DNA of 64,000 bases, taken from contig DBZL01000014.1 of the NCBI GenBank assembly GCA_002311745.1, positions 159,638 to 223,637 on the forward strand, in the 5' to 3' direction. Position 1 is the first letter of the stretch. Each line of letters opens with the position of its first letter. Positions 36,944 to 44,835 of this stretch are shown in pieces. Source of the DNA: Phycisphaerales bacterium UBA1161. Lineage in GTDB: Bacteria > Planctomycetota > Phycisphaerae > Tepidisphaerales > Tepidisphaeraceae. Both the position numbers and the translations under genes were made by a program. The notes under the pieces were generated by a model. The model did no database searches. It was not told the origin of the DNA and worked only from the letters and a program-made list of their open reading frames with translations.

Positions 36944-37683
36944 CAGAACAATTGCTCCAGGATTCTTTCCATGGGGGTCCGAACGCAGGTGAAAATCGGC
37001 GTGTCGCGCTGCGTGTACTTGCTGCTTTCGGTTTCGCGCAGCTCCATCACCAGATCGAGAAAATCCTTGGGCTGATCGGTTTCAAACGCCAGGACGAATT
37101 CCTGATCGTCCAGGCCGAAGCTGTACGTGGTGTTGAGCTTGACGCTGGGGTATTTGTTGCCGATGCGGATGTGCACGTCCATGATCGCCTGGCGCTGCTC
37201 CAGGGGAAGCAGGTACCAGGCGCGGGTCTTCACAAACGGATAGACGAACAAATACTTGTGTTGACCGGGGATGATGCGCGTGCGGCTCTCGGCGGTGTGA
37301 AACGGATCGATTTTGTCGACGTACATGCTGCGCTTGGTCATCGAAAGAAATGACCAGGGGGTGGACAGATACCCGCCAAGACTCGTGCGGTTGATGGCCT
37401 GGGATTGGGCCTGGAAATCATCGACGGCGGCGGCGATTCGCCACAGGAGAAAGTCCACGTCCGGGCGCAGAGCCACCGTGCTGTAGGAGAGGCACAAGAG
37501 GCCCTGACGATCTTGGGCGAAGAGGGCGGCAAATTCGTCGCGGGCGCGCCGCCGATCGGCGTCGCCAAGGCGGCGGAAGACCGGATCGAGTTTGAAAAAC
37601 GCGAAGTTGACCATCTGCCGCGTCACGCCGGGTTGTGCACCAGCTTGGTCTTGCCCCGCTGCGGCCGGTCCGGATTGATTCAT
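36943..37683 (-). CDS. hemQ: Chlorite dismutase-family protein, HemQ-like (coproheme decarboxylase)
   Basis: 246 aa from ATG 37683, which is preceded by AGGGAGCC (37707 is a possible earlier ATG). The conserved block YLFVYPFVKTRAWYLLPLEQRQ matches the HemQ signature (YPM-x-K-x-R...WY-x-LP), followed by MDVHIRIGNKY and FGLDDQEFVLAFETD. HemQ finishes heme synthesis by decarboxylating coproheme in planctomycetes and Gram-positives. It is coupled by a four-base overlap to a SagB-like oxidoreductase. No other heme genes are adjacent, which is unusual. Heme-family assignment is strong; coproheme activity is inferred. Confidence 0.85.
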   Translation of the reverse strand: MNQSGPAAAGQDQAGAQPGVTRQMVNFAFFKLDPVFRRLGDADRRRARDEFAALFAQDRQGLLCLSYSTVALRPDVDFLLWRIAAAVDDFQAQSQAINRTSLGGYLSTPWSFLSMTKRSMYVDKIDPFHTAESRTRIIPGQHKYLFVYPFVKTRAWYLLPLEQRQAIMDVHIRIGNKYPSVKLNTTYSFGLDDQEFVLAFETDQPKDFLDLVMELRETESSKYTQRDTPIFTCVRTPMERILEQLF

Positions 37684-37752
37684 GCCGGCTCCCTTGAACC
37701 GAGTCATTTTAGTCCCAGATGCGAGTATGGTACAAACCGTGCAAACGGTTGC

Positions 37753-38559
37753 ATGATCGCGACGAGAAAAGGGCTGCGCTCGCTTGCCGGGGGCGGGATG
37801 ATGGCGTGTCTGTTGCTGGCCTGCGGCTGCGCCAGCCGGGTCATCGCCCCAGATGCGCCCAACACGGTGATCGTCGTGCCGGGGATCGGCGGCGACGCAG
37901 ACGAATACACCACAGCGTGCCGCGCCCTGGCCGATGCCGGCAGCCGTGACTGCCTGCAAGTGTTCGACTGGGGACTGAAATGGCCGCTGTTTTTCCTGAC
38001 CATCTCCTGGCCGGATTTGCACGAGCACACCGAGATCAAACTGGCCGCCCTTATCACCCGATGGCGTGCGGCGCATCCGCAGTCGCGCATCGTCCTGATC
38101 GGCCACAGCGCCGGCGCGGGCGTGATCCTGGGCGCGCTGGCGCGGCTGGATGATCGCGTCGGGGAGGTCGGGCCGGTCATTCTGCTCGCTCCCGCCGTTT
38201 CGCCGGATTATCAACTGAAACCCGCCCTGGGCCACGTCCGGGTCATTCACGTCTTTTACAACAAGGATGACGACTTCTGGCAGGGAATCGGACCGGCGAT
38301 CTTCGGCAACTACGATGGCGCACACCGCAACGGGGCGGGCAAACGCGGATTCACCCTAACCGGCCTCGACGCCGATCAGCGCACGAAAGTCATCCAACAT
38401 CCGTACCAGAAAGAGTGGGACAAGCTGGGCCAGCACGGCGGGCACTTCGATTGGCTGGCCCATGATTTCGTGGCGCGCGTGCTGATGCCGCTGGTCGACG
38501 GCACCGCCCCGACCGCGGATGCAGCCCGCACATCGCCTTTACCCCCAGGTTCGTGGTAG
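37753..38559 (+). CDS. Lipoprotein alpha/beta-hydrolase
   Basis: 268 aa from ATG 37753. The signal peptide ends in a lipobox (LLACGC), so the mature protein is lipid-anchored. The nucleophile elbow GHSAGAG, an N-terminal VVPGIGGDADEYTTA oxyanion region and a C-terminal HGGHFDWLA segment with the likely catalytic His make an alpha/beta-hydrolase. Substrate unknown; lipase- or thioesterase-like family members exist. It is divergent from hemQ, and the vapC gene starts nine bases after its stop. Confidence 0.8.
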   Translation: MIATRKGLRSLAGGGMMACLLLACGCASRVIAPDAPNTVIVVPGIGGDADEYTTACRALADAGSRDCLQVFDWGLKWPLFFLTISWPDLHEHTEIKLAALITRWRAAHPQSRIVLIGHSAGAGVILGALARLDDRVGEVGPVILLAPAVSPDYQLKPALGHVRVIHVFYNKDDDFWQGIGPAIFGNYDGAHRNGAGKRGFTLTGLDADQRTKVIQHPYQKEWDKLGQHGGHFDWLAHDFVARVLMPLVDGTAPTADAARTSPLPPGSW

Positions 38560-38562
38560 TAT
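38557..38562 (+). promoter_or_regulatory. -10 box of a leaderless vapC transcript
   Basis: TAGTAT overlaps the hydrolase stop codon and ends six bases before GTG 38569. No ribosome site is present. Confidence 0.4.
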
Positions 38563-38568
38563 TTCATC

Positions 38569-39204
38569 GTGGCGAAGGTCTACCTCGAGACCAGCTTTTT
38601 TTCGGCGTGCGTCAGCACGCGCAAGAGCAACAAGAGTATCGGCTGGCGTGCCTCGATCAACGAGTGGTGGCAACGGCATGCGCGGTATTTTGAGCTATAC
38701 GTTTCGCCGGAAGTCGTCCGCGAATTGGCTGCACCGGAGTTTCCCAACGGTACCAAGGCCCTTGCCATGATTCGAGGGTTGCAAACGTTGAAGTTGACGC
38801 CCGAGGTGCTGGACTTTGCCGAGCTGCTTGTAACGCATAAAGTAATGCCAAGCCCCGCAGTGGAAGGCGATGCCCTGCACGTGGCCGTAGCTGCCGTTCA
38901 TGGCATGGACTATCTGCTGACGTGGAACGTCATGCATTTAGCCAATCCGAACAAGCGTACGCACCTGGCGATCATTTGCATGCAGTTGGGTTTGACAGCG
39001 CCACAGATCGTAACGCCGGATATGCTGCAGGAGAGCGAAAGTGAACACTCCACCCCCATAGGGGGTGGCTTCAGGAAGGCCCCTCGAAGGGGCCGTCGGC
39101 GTCAACGGCCAAACACGACCATTGACGCTTTAAGCCGCAGTGAGCAATCGACGTTTCAAATGCCATCGGCAGGAACGGTTCCCGCCGGACATCGGTTGCG
39201 ATAG
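38569..39204 (+). CDS. PIN-domain toxin (VapC family), C-terminus extended into a mobile element
   Basis: 211 aa, GTG start. The PIN domain has its acidic residues in VYLETSFF (E7), VEGDALHVAVAA and GMDYLLTWN; family members are Mg2+-dependent RNases. The native protein probably ended at about residue 159 (QESESE). The remaining 52 residues (HSTPIGGGFRK...) are basic, do not resemble PIN proteins, and are read out of the palindromic element inserted at 39045. Removing the element restores GAA-TGA, which overlaps the next gene's ATG by four bases. So the toxin carries a junk tail that may affect activity. Confidence 0.82.
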   Translation: MAKVYLETSFFSACVSTRKSNKSIGWRASINEWWQRHARYFELYVSPEVVRELAAPEFPNGTKALAMIRGLQTLKLTPEVLDFAELLVTHKVMPSPAVEGDALHVAVAAVHGMDYLLTWNVMHLANPNKRTHLAIICMQLGLTAPQIVTPDMLQESESEHSTPIGGGFRKAPRRGRRRQRPNTTIDALSRSEQSTFQMPSAGTVPAGHRLR

Positions 39205-39327
39205 TCGCTCCGTGTCACCGTGCGTCTTGCGGCAACGAGAGTTTCTCTTTCTCTTGCAGACGTTTGGCACGCCGGAACGGCAGAGCCTAAACGCGTCCAC
39301 GGCCAGAGGCCGTGGTTTCATGTAGTA
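39045..39327. mobile_element. IS200/IS605-like palindrome-ended miniature element (no transposase)
   Basis: 283 bp bounded by two hairpins of identical geometry, eight-base perfect stems with three-base loops: CCACCCCC-ATA-GGGGGTGG (39050-39068) near one end and CCACGGCC-AGA-GGCCGTGG (39297-39315) near the other. A third hairpin (GGCCCC-TCGAA-GGGGCC, 39078-39094) is next to the first. There is no ORF and no target duplication. Subterminal hairpins, no TSD and absence of inverted terminal repeats are hallmarks of IS200/IS605 elements and their miniature derivatives. Boundaries are fixed to within one base by the reconstructed gene overlap on either side. Confidence 0.72.
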
Positions 39328-39531
39328 ATGACTAAGCCCGCACATAGGGACCAAACGCCCGTTGACGATGTACGGCGCATCCGCCAGCGTCTGAGTCGCG
39401 AAGCGCACGGCGACGTGCGCAAATTGGCAGAATTGTCGAACCGGGCCTTCGAAAAGCCCCGGGGAAAGCTGAAGCTCAAACCCGCGGAGCCGCCTACGCG
39501 TAAGGACCGCCGCAACGGGACGAGAGGCTGA
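39328..39531 (+). CDS. Putative VapC-cognate antitoxin
   Basis: 67 aa starting at the first base after the palindromic element. VDDVRRIRQRLSREAHGDVRKLAELSN resembles a small antitoxin family (VxEVRxIRxxLxxExxxDVxxL...) that pairs with PIN toxins in planctomycetes and cyanobacteria. The C-terminus is basic. Without the element its ATG would overlap the vapC stop by four bases (ATGA), the usual coupled arrangement. Now it is about 124 bp past the extended vapC stop, so coupling is lost and a new promoter would be needed. The antitoxin call is inferred from context and the N-terminal pattern. Confidence 0.62.
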   Translation: MTKPAHRDQTPVDDVRRIRQRLSREAHGDVRKLAELSNRAFEKPRGKLKLKPAEPPTRKDRRNGTRG

Positions 39532-39690
39532 GGAAGCCGCGCGGTCCTCACAAACTTACGCGCGTGCAGATGAATTGTCAATTGGAAGCAACCAGCCCCG
39601 GCAAAATCGAGGGTTGAACATTCGGATCGCCACAGCGCTCATACGACTGCCCGCTGAGCCGGACTTTCGGATCATGCCTTCGCGGGGGCA

Positions 39691-40572
39691 TCAGGCCTTC
39701 ATTTCCGGCACGTATCCGACGATGGTGATGCGGTAACGGTCGGCCAGCTCCAATACCTTGGTCTTTTCCAGGATGATCGTCTTTCCCGGCTCCAGGACCA
39801 GAGCGGTGGCGCGGGCGGCGTGAAGCTTTTCGATCGTCGTCGTGCCCACCGTGGGAACGTCCAGGCGCAGGTCGCGATGAACGTTGGACACCTTGATCAG
39901 GGTCCATCCCCCCACTTTGCACAACTGTCCGGCCCGCTCGATCATCGCGTTGGTCCCCTCCACCGCCTCGACGGCAATCACGTTTTTGTCGACGACGGCC
40001 AGGGATTGACCGATGTCCAGTCGGCTGATGACCTGGCACAAATCCCAGCCGAAGCGAATGTCCTCCCACTGCTTTTCGGCGGGAGCGCGCTGGGTGAGGA
40101 TGCCGGCGCCGGCGAGGTGTTCAGCACAATACATCGTTGAGTCGATCAAATGGATGCCCTCGGAAGCCAGTTCCTGGTCGATGACTCGCAACACGGCCTG
40201 GTCGCGCTTGTCCCGGTGAAGTTTGCGCAACCACACTTTGAGCGTCCGCAGGTCGGGAATATACCGAAACGTCCGCCAGCGGCTATATATTTTTTCCTTG
40301 GCCACGCGGCCGACGAGGATGGCCTCGCAGCAGCCCTGGGACTTCAGGACGCGAATCCATTGCCCCATGCGGACGATGCCGACCCATTTGAAAACGTCCA
40401 CTTCGTCGCGCAGCTCGGGCCAGGCGTAGCCGCTGAAGGCGGCGGCGACCACCTTCCGCCCGGCGGCGCGAGCCCCGCGAGCCACCAGCACCGGAAAAAC
40501 CCCCTCCCCGGCAATCAGGCCCAGAGGAGTATGGGAATGCCCCGAGGCAACGGGGACTGGGGGCTGCGTCAT
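39691..40572 (-). CDS. lpxI: UDP-2,3-diacylglucosamine pyrophosphatase LpxI
   Basis: 293 aa. The family (DUF1009) pattern is complete: PLGLIAGEGVFPVLVARGARAAG at the N-terminus, LRTLKVWLRKLHRDKRDQAVLRVI in the middle, and the C-terminal domain with DIGQSLAVVDKNVIAVEAVEGTNAMIERAG and DLRLDVPTVGTTTIEKL. It makes lipid X in lipid A biosynthesis, pointing to an outer membrane with lipopolysaccharide. It is isolated from other lpx genes, with a TAAGAT box eight bases before the start. Confidence 0.93.
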   Translation of the reverse strand: MTQPPVPVASGHSHTPLGLIAGEGVFPVLVARGARAAGRKVVAAAFSGYAWPELRDEVDVFKWVGIVRMGQWIRVLKSQGCCEAILVGRVAKEKIYSRWRTFRYIPDLRTLKVWLRKLHRDKRDQAVLRVIDQELASEGIHLIDSTMYCAEHLAGAGILTQRAPAEKQWEDIRFGWDLCQVISRLDIGQSLAVVDKNVIAVEAVEGTNAMIERAGQLCKVGGWTLIKVSNVHRDLRLDVPTVGTTTIEKLHAARATALVLEPGKTIILEKTKVLELADRYRITIVGYVPEMKA

Positions 40573-40630
40573 GGCACTTCATCTTAAAAACCAATTGTCA
40601 TTCGCCAAGGGGCAGCGCTGGTTGGCCGGG

Positions 40631-42634
40631 TTATCGCTGCTGGACCTCGGGCATGGGCTGGACGGTGACGCCGGAGGCCGCCTTGGCGGGCGTGGCGGAT
40701 GATTCGCCCAACCGCTTGATAATCGCGTCGATGCGCTCCTGGGCCTCCGGCGGCTGGCTGGAGCGCTGGTCCTTCAGCACGCTGATCACGGACGGACCCA
40801 GCGTCACCAGCGCCGCCTCGGCTTCATCCCGCTGCTTCCAGTCGTCGGCACTGAGCCCGGTCACCAGGGTCTTGATTTTTTCGATCATGACATCCGAGGG
40901 CCGGGGAAGCGGCTGGTTGTACTCGGACACCAGCGCCAGCGGGATGTTGATGCTGGTGCCGCTGAGCAGCTTGCACTGCACCTCCTGCTGCTGGAGTTGG
41001 CCGCTGATGATGGTGTTGTCCCAGAGAGTGACCTGCACGTCCGCCGAGCCGCCGGCGGCGTGAGTGAGCCTTCTGACCTGCACGCCGCTGATCTGCACGG
41101 TGTCGAACGCCGTATCCAGATTCAGCGTCCCTTCCAGCGTGGCGACCAGGAGATCCTGGTTGATCAAAGCCATCGAAGGGGTCGTGTCATCCGCCTCGGC
41201 GGCCTTGCCGGCCAGCCTGAGGGCCAGCAGGCTGCTGGTGGGAAATCTCACCGGCTGCGCGGCAAAGCCGCTGAGCAGCTTCATGTCGAACGCCGGCGCG
41301 GTGACCAGGCCGGCGAACTTGCTGCCATCGGTGAGGTAGATCTCGTGCACGCCGTTGTCCTCGCCTTGGAAGACGATGGACGCGATGCTCCGCGGATCGA
41401 GCCGCAAGAGGCCGTAACGGGTAAGGACCTCGATGGGTCCGGCGGGCATTTCGACGTTGACGCGGTCGCCGCTGCGCATCACGACGCACGGCTTATCGAA
41501 CGTCCACTCCTGCGGCTCGCCCGGTTGCTTGCGGCAGCCCACGCGCGACATCTGGCTCAGCGGCACCTGCACCACCTGGCCGCTGGACAGCTCCATGGCG
41601 ATGCTCTGGTTCTGCAGATTGCCGCCGAAGACCTGCCCGTCGACGGTGACGATCAGTTGCCGCGGACGGTATTGCCCGATGTTCATCAGGGCAATCACCT
41701 GCCCCTTGGGCAGCTCCACCGCACCGTAGAAGGTCGCCAGCTTGTAGGAGTCTTCCTTGAGCGTTCCCTTGATCAGATCGCCGGAGCGCAATTCGATGAC
41801 GTCGAAAACGTCGCCGCGGAGGATTTCCAGGTCATTGATGAAGGTGTCACCCGTGGCGAAGTTGGCGATGATTTTGCGGATGTCGGCGGGGACGGAGGCC
41901 AGGACCTTGGCCTCCTTCACGGACAGGATCGTTTGCTGTCCCTGGTCGATGGAGGCGGCGGCGCCCATGAGGTGAACCAGGGCGACGGATTTGCCGGCGG
42001 GAACTTCCACCGCGTAATTGGCCTGGACCATGCTGTTGCCGGGTTCGTAGTTGATGGTCGGCGACAGCTTGGCGCCCTTGCCGGCGAACATCTCCAACGC
42101 CGCGCGGTTGATCCCCGTCAGCGCCACCCAACCAATCTGACTGTCCTTGTGCTTGGGATCGTTGACCAAGACCGAGCCGCTGACCCCGTAGTTGAGATTG
42201 GATTGGATTTGGACGTTGAAGGTCTGGTCCTGGGCCTGAATGTTTTTGATGATCTCGATATAGCGTACCAGGCCGCTGTCGCCGCCCAGCAGAATGCGGC
42301 GCGTGACCATGCAGTTGCCGGCGTTCAACCCCTCCAGCACCAGCTCGCCGGTTTGCGGATCGAGCTTGGCCATGTTGTTGTTCATGCCGGGGTTGTTGCC
42401 GTTGATCAAGAGGGTTTCGCCTTGGCCGTAGAGGGGCTGCGGGCCGTTTTGGCGAATCCAGCCGCCGGGATAGACGGCCCATTGGTTTCCCGCCCCATCC
42501 GCCTGAACGTAAGGAAGAGTAACGGTGCCGCCGGGTCCCACGCGGCGGATGCGCGCCGCCGACGCGGTGCAACAGACCATCAGCACCGCGCACAGCAAGC
42601 CCGACGTGATCGTCCGGAATCTGGAGTTGTTCAT
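40631..42634 (-). CDS. Large exported protein with HEAT-like C-terminal region, unknown function
   Basis: 667 aa from ATG 42634 (42637 also in frame); AAGGAGG sits about six bases upstream. Signal peptide 1-28. A beta-rich N-terminal domain (VGPGGTVTLPYVQADGAGNQWAVYPGGWI) is followed by several repeats with the pattern LRSGDLIKGTL / LTDGSKFAGLV / LWDNTIISGQL (a recurring short beta unit near 310, 470 and 575). A C-terminal helical segment (DDWKQRDEAEAALVTLGPSVISVL) resembles one HEAT repeat. No family recognised; planctomycete-type exported protein. Confidence 0.68.
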   Translation of the reverse strand: MNNSRFRTITSGLLCAVLMVCCTASAARIRRVGPGGTVTLPYVQADGAGNQWAVYPGGWIRQNGPQPLYGQGETLLINGNNPGMNNNMAKLDPQTGELVLEGLNAGNCMVTRRILLGGDSGLVRYIEIIKNIQAQDQTFNVQIQSNLNYGVSGSVLVNDPKHKDSQIGWVALTGINRAALEMFAGKGAKLSPTINYEPGNSMVQANYAVEVPAGKSVALVHLMGAAASIDQGQQTILSVKEAKVLASVPADIRKIIANFATGDTFINDLEILRGDVFDVIELRSGDLIKGTLKEDSYKLATFYGAVELPKGQVIALMNIGQYRPRQLIVTVDGQVFGGNLQNQSIAMELSSGQVVQVPLSQMSRVGCRKQPGEPQEWTFDKPCVVMRSGDRVNVEMPAGPIEVLTRYGLLRLDPRSIASIVFQGEDNGVHEIYLTDGSKFAGLVTAPAFDMKLLSGFAAQPVRFPTSSLLALRLAGKAAEADDTTPSMALINQDLLVATLEGTLNLDTAFDTVQISGVQVRRLTHAAGGSADVQVTLWDNTIISGQLQQQEVQCKLLSGTSINIPLALVSEYNQPLPRPSDVMIEKIKTLVTGLSADDWKQRDEAEAALVTLGPSVISVLKDQRSSQPPEAQERIDAIIKRLGESSATPAKAASGVTVQPMPEVQQR

Positions 42635-42750
42635 CATCCGCCTCCTTTGACGCGCCGGCGCGGCAAATGTTTCACTCCTCGCCGGTGCACAGTGTAGCTT
42701 GTGGCAGGCGGCCGGGTAAGTCCGCGGTCCGCGACCCCGCCCTCCCGCGG

Positions 42751-43467
42751 CTATGAAGCGGGAAATTTGACGCTTTTGTGGAGGTAAATCACTTCGCCGC
42801 TGGTGTGGGCCAGATCGCCGGTAATGCAATGAGCGATGACGCGGGCAACCTCCGCGGGATCGAGCGTCTCTTGCGGCGGGCACTGCTCAGGCGAAAACAG
42901 GGAGCGGAACATGGCCGTCTCCGTGGCCGCGGGGGCCACCGTGTGCACGCGGACGTTGATCTCCCGGCCTTCCCGCGCCAACGCCAAGCCCAGGAGATTC
43001 ACGGCCGCCTTGGCGGCGCCATAGGCGCCCAGGCCGGGAAATGGATCGCGCGCGGAATAAGAAGAGACGTTGACGGCGACGCCGCCCCCCTGCTTGCGCC
43101 AGATCGGCCAAAGTACGCGGCAAAAATGAAACGCGGCTGAAAGATTGCTGTCCAAGATCGCTTGCCACTCCTGCGGGGTCATCCGCTCGACCGTACGCAT
43201 CAGCGCGACGCCGGCGCAATGCACCAGCGCGTCCACTCGCCCGAAGCTCGACATCGCCTGCCGCACGACCCGGTCGGCGGCATCGGCCAGGCCAACGTCC
43301 GCCGCGACGATCTGGCAAGCGCCGCCGCATAGCGCCGCCGTCTGCTCTAGCTCCGACGCCGTGCGCGACACCAGGACCAGGCGGTAGTCGCGTCTGGCCA
43401 ACTCGATCGCGCTGGCTCGGCCGATGCCTCGGCCGGCTCCGGTGATGATGGCCACGGGAAGATCCAT
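42751..43467 (-). CDS. Short-chain dehydrogenase/reductase
   Basis: 238 aa, classical SDR. NAD(P)-binding TGAGRGIG (residues 10-17), NxxG-equivalent HCAG, catalytic Ser in VNVSSYSA and YGAAK (Tyr-Lys pair) in GLGAYGAAKAAVNL, then VHTVAPAATETAMF. Substrate unknown. It lies 16 bp downstream of the mutarotase gene on the same strand, so these two are probably co-transcribed. Confidence 0.9.
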   Translation of the reverse strand: MDLPVAIITGAGRGIGRASAIELARRDYRLVLVSRTASELEQTAALCGGACQIVAADVGLADAADRVVRQAMSSFGRVDALVHCAGVALMRTVERMTPQEWQAILDSNLSAAFHFCRVLWPIWRKQGGGVAVNVSSYSARDPFPGLGAYGAAKAAVNLLGLALAREGREINVRVHTVAPAATETAMFRSLFSPEQCPPQETLDPAEVARVIAHCITGDLAHTSGEVIYLHKSVKFPAS

Positions 43468-43483
43468 GGTGAAAAAGCGGCCG

Positions 43484-44386
43484 CTAGAGCACGGAGACGC
43501 GCGTGGTCATGCGATGGGTCTGCCCCGGCGGCAGCTTCACCCCGTAGTCCGCCGCGTTGGCCGTTTCGACGCACAGCATCTGCACCCACTCATCGTCCCC
43601 AAAATCGGGCATCGCTTTGGACTTGGCGATCCAGGGATTCCATACCACCGTGGCGTCGGAGCCTTCCTTTTCCACCTGGATCGTGCGCTGCATCGCTGGA
43701 TCGTGCACCAGACACGCACACCTGGTGTCCAGGAACAAGCAATCGGTCTCGGCGGCGATGGTGATCGGCCCGGCGGGCTGGGTCTTGCGCTTCGAGCCGT
43801 CGGCACGGTCGATGTAGGCGGCGCCCGCCAGCCCCTCCACGCTGATCCGACGGCAGTCGCCAACCTGCAGGTAGGTGTGCAGGGCCTCTTCGAATTCCAT
43901 GAGCTGCCGGGCGACGTTGCGGACTTCCAACGTGATCTCCAGCGCGGCCGAGATGATCACGATCAAACGCAGGACAAATTCGTACGGCCAGTGGCGATGG
44001 GTTTGCTCGTCGTTGCTCAGATTCAGAACCAGGCGTACCGAACCGTCGCTGCGAACGTCGCAGGATTCGATCCGCCAATCGCTGATGCGCGCAAGACCAT
44101 GGGCCGGCGCCTGGGGATAGCCTGCTCGCGCGCCGAACCAGGGGAAGACCAGGGGCACGCCGCCGCGGATCGGCTTGTCCGGCGCGAACCAGCTCGAGCG
44201 GCTCAGGAACAGCACGGGTGCCGCCCCGCGAGGCTGGAAATGCGCGACGTGGGCGCCGTGCAGATAAATCTCAGCTTCGGCCGGCTCGGCGTTAACCACG
44301 ATCATCGGGAGCGATCCGCGGCCCGACTCGATGCGAACGACTCCGCTGACTCCAAACTGCTCTTGCAACTGACCCACATCCTGCAT
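43484..44386 (-). CDS. D-hexose-6-phosphate mutarotase (aldose-1-epimerase family)
   Basis: 300 aa from ATG 44386 (the frame is open to 44563 without protein quality). YeaD-type features: AEIYLHGAHVAHFQP, FAPDKPIRGGVPLVFPWFG, AHGLARISDWR (catalytic His and Arg region), EALHTYLQVGD and VVWNPWIAKSKAMPDFGDDEW with the catalytic Glu/Asp. It interconverts anomers of glucose-6-phosphate. A small histidine-kinase-like gene lies 52 bp upstream, and the two may be co-transcribed. Confidence 0.88.
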   Translation of the reverse strand: MQDVGQLQEQFGVSGVVRIESGRGSLPMIVVNAEPAEAEIYLHGAHVAHFQPRGAAPVLFLSRSSWFAPDKPIRGGVPLVFPWFGARAGYPQAPAHGLARISDWRIESCDVRSDGSVRLVLNLSNDEQTHRHWPYEFVLRLIVIISAALEITLEVRNVARQLMEFEEALHTYLQVGDCRRISVEGLAGAAYIDRADGSKRKTQPAGPITIAAETDCLFLDTRCACLVHDPAMQRTIQVEKEGSDATVVWNPWIAKSKAMPDFGDDEWVQMLCVETANAADYGVKLPPGQTHRMTTRVSVL

Positions 44387-44438
44387 GAGAACCAACCTAT
44401 GTGAAAGCGTTTGACTTGGCAAAGCGGGCGGAGGCGCT

Positions 44439-44696
44439 TTAGGGCCTGCGCGACGCGGACGGATTTTTGCCGTGCCCGAGGGCGTCGATTTTTTCCACCG
44501 TGTCCAGGACAGTCTGCCGCAGGCGATCCAGCTCGGCCAAGGATTCCTGGACGTTGGGCACATTGGATAATTCCAGGCGCAGGGCTTGCAGAGCGAGCAG
44601 GATGCTGTTGAGATCGCCGCGAAGCTCGTGGCTGAGAAGCGAAACCTCCTGCGCTTGGGTCTTTGCTCCCCCCGATTTCAATTGAGATTCTTGCAT
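44439..44696 (-). CDS. Mini-protein resembling a histidine-kinase dimerisation (DHp) helix
   Basis: 85 aa from ATG 44696 (GGAG nine bases upstream). The centre reads VSLLSHELRGDLNSILLALQAL, which matches the HisKA H-box (SHELR-x-x-L), and is followed by a second long helix (ESLAELDRLRQTVLDTVEKID). There is no ATPase domain and no room for one. It could be a phosphotransfer- or dimerisation-only adaptor, or a truncated kinase. Located just upstream of the mutarotase gene on the same strand. Confidence 0.62.
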   Translation of the reverse strand: MQESQLKSGGAKTQAQEVSLLSHELRGDLNSILLALQALRLELSNVPNVQESLAELDRLRQTVLDTVEKIDALGHGKNPSASRRP

Positions 44697-44835
44697 GGGA
44701 ACGGCTCCATCCTCGCAGCCCACGAGACGAGCGACCGATGCAGGGATTATTCGCCCGGCGCGCGGCAAATCAAGAGCGATCCGTGCCGCCGTGGCGATTG
44801 GTCAGACAAGCGGCTAGACTTGCGGCCCTCAAAAA

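Noticed and set aside
40997-42697. 566-codon plus-strand open frame opposite the large exported protein
   Set aside because: Lacks motifs and a ribosome site; the minus-strand gene has AAGGAGG and a signal peptide.
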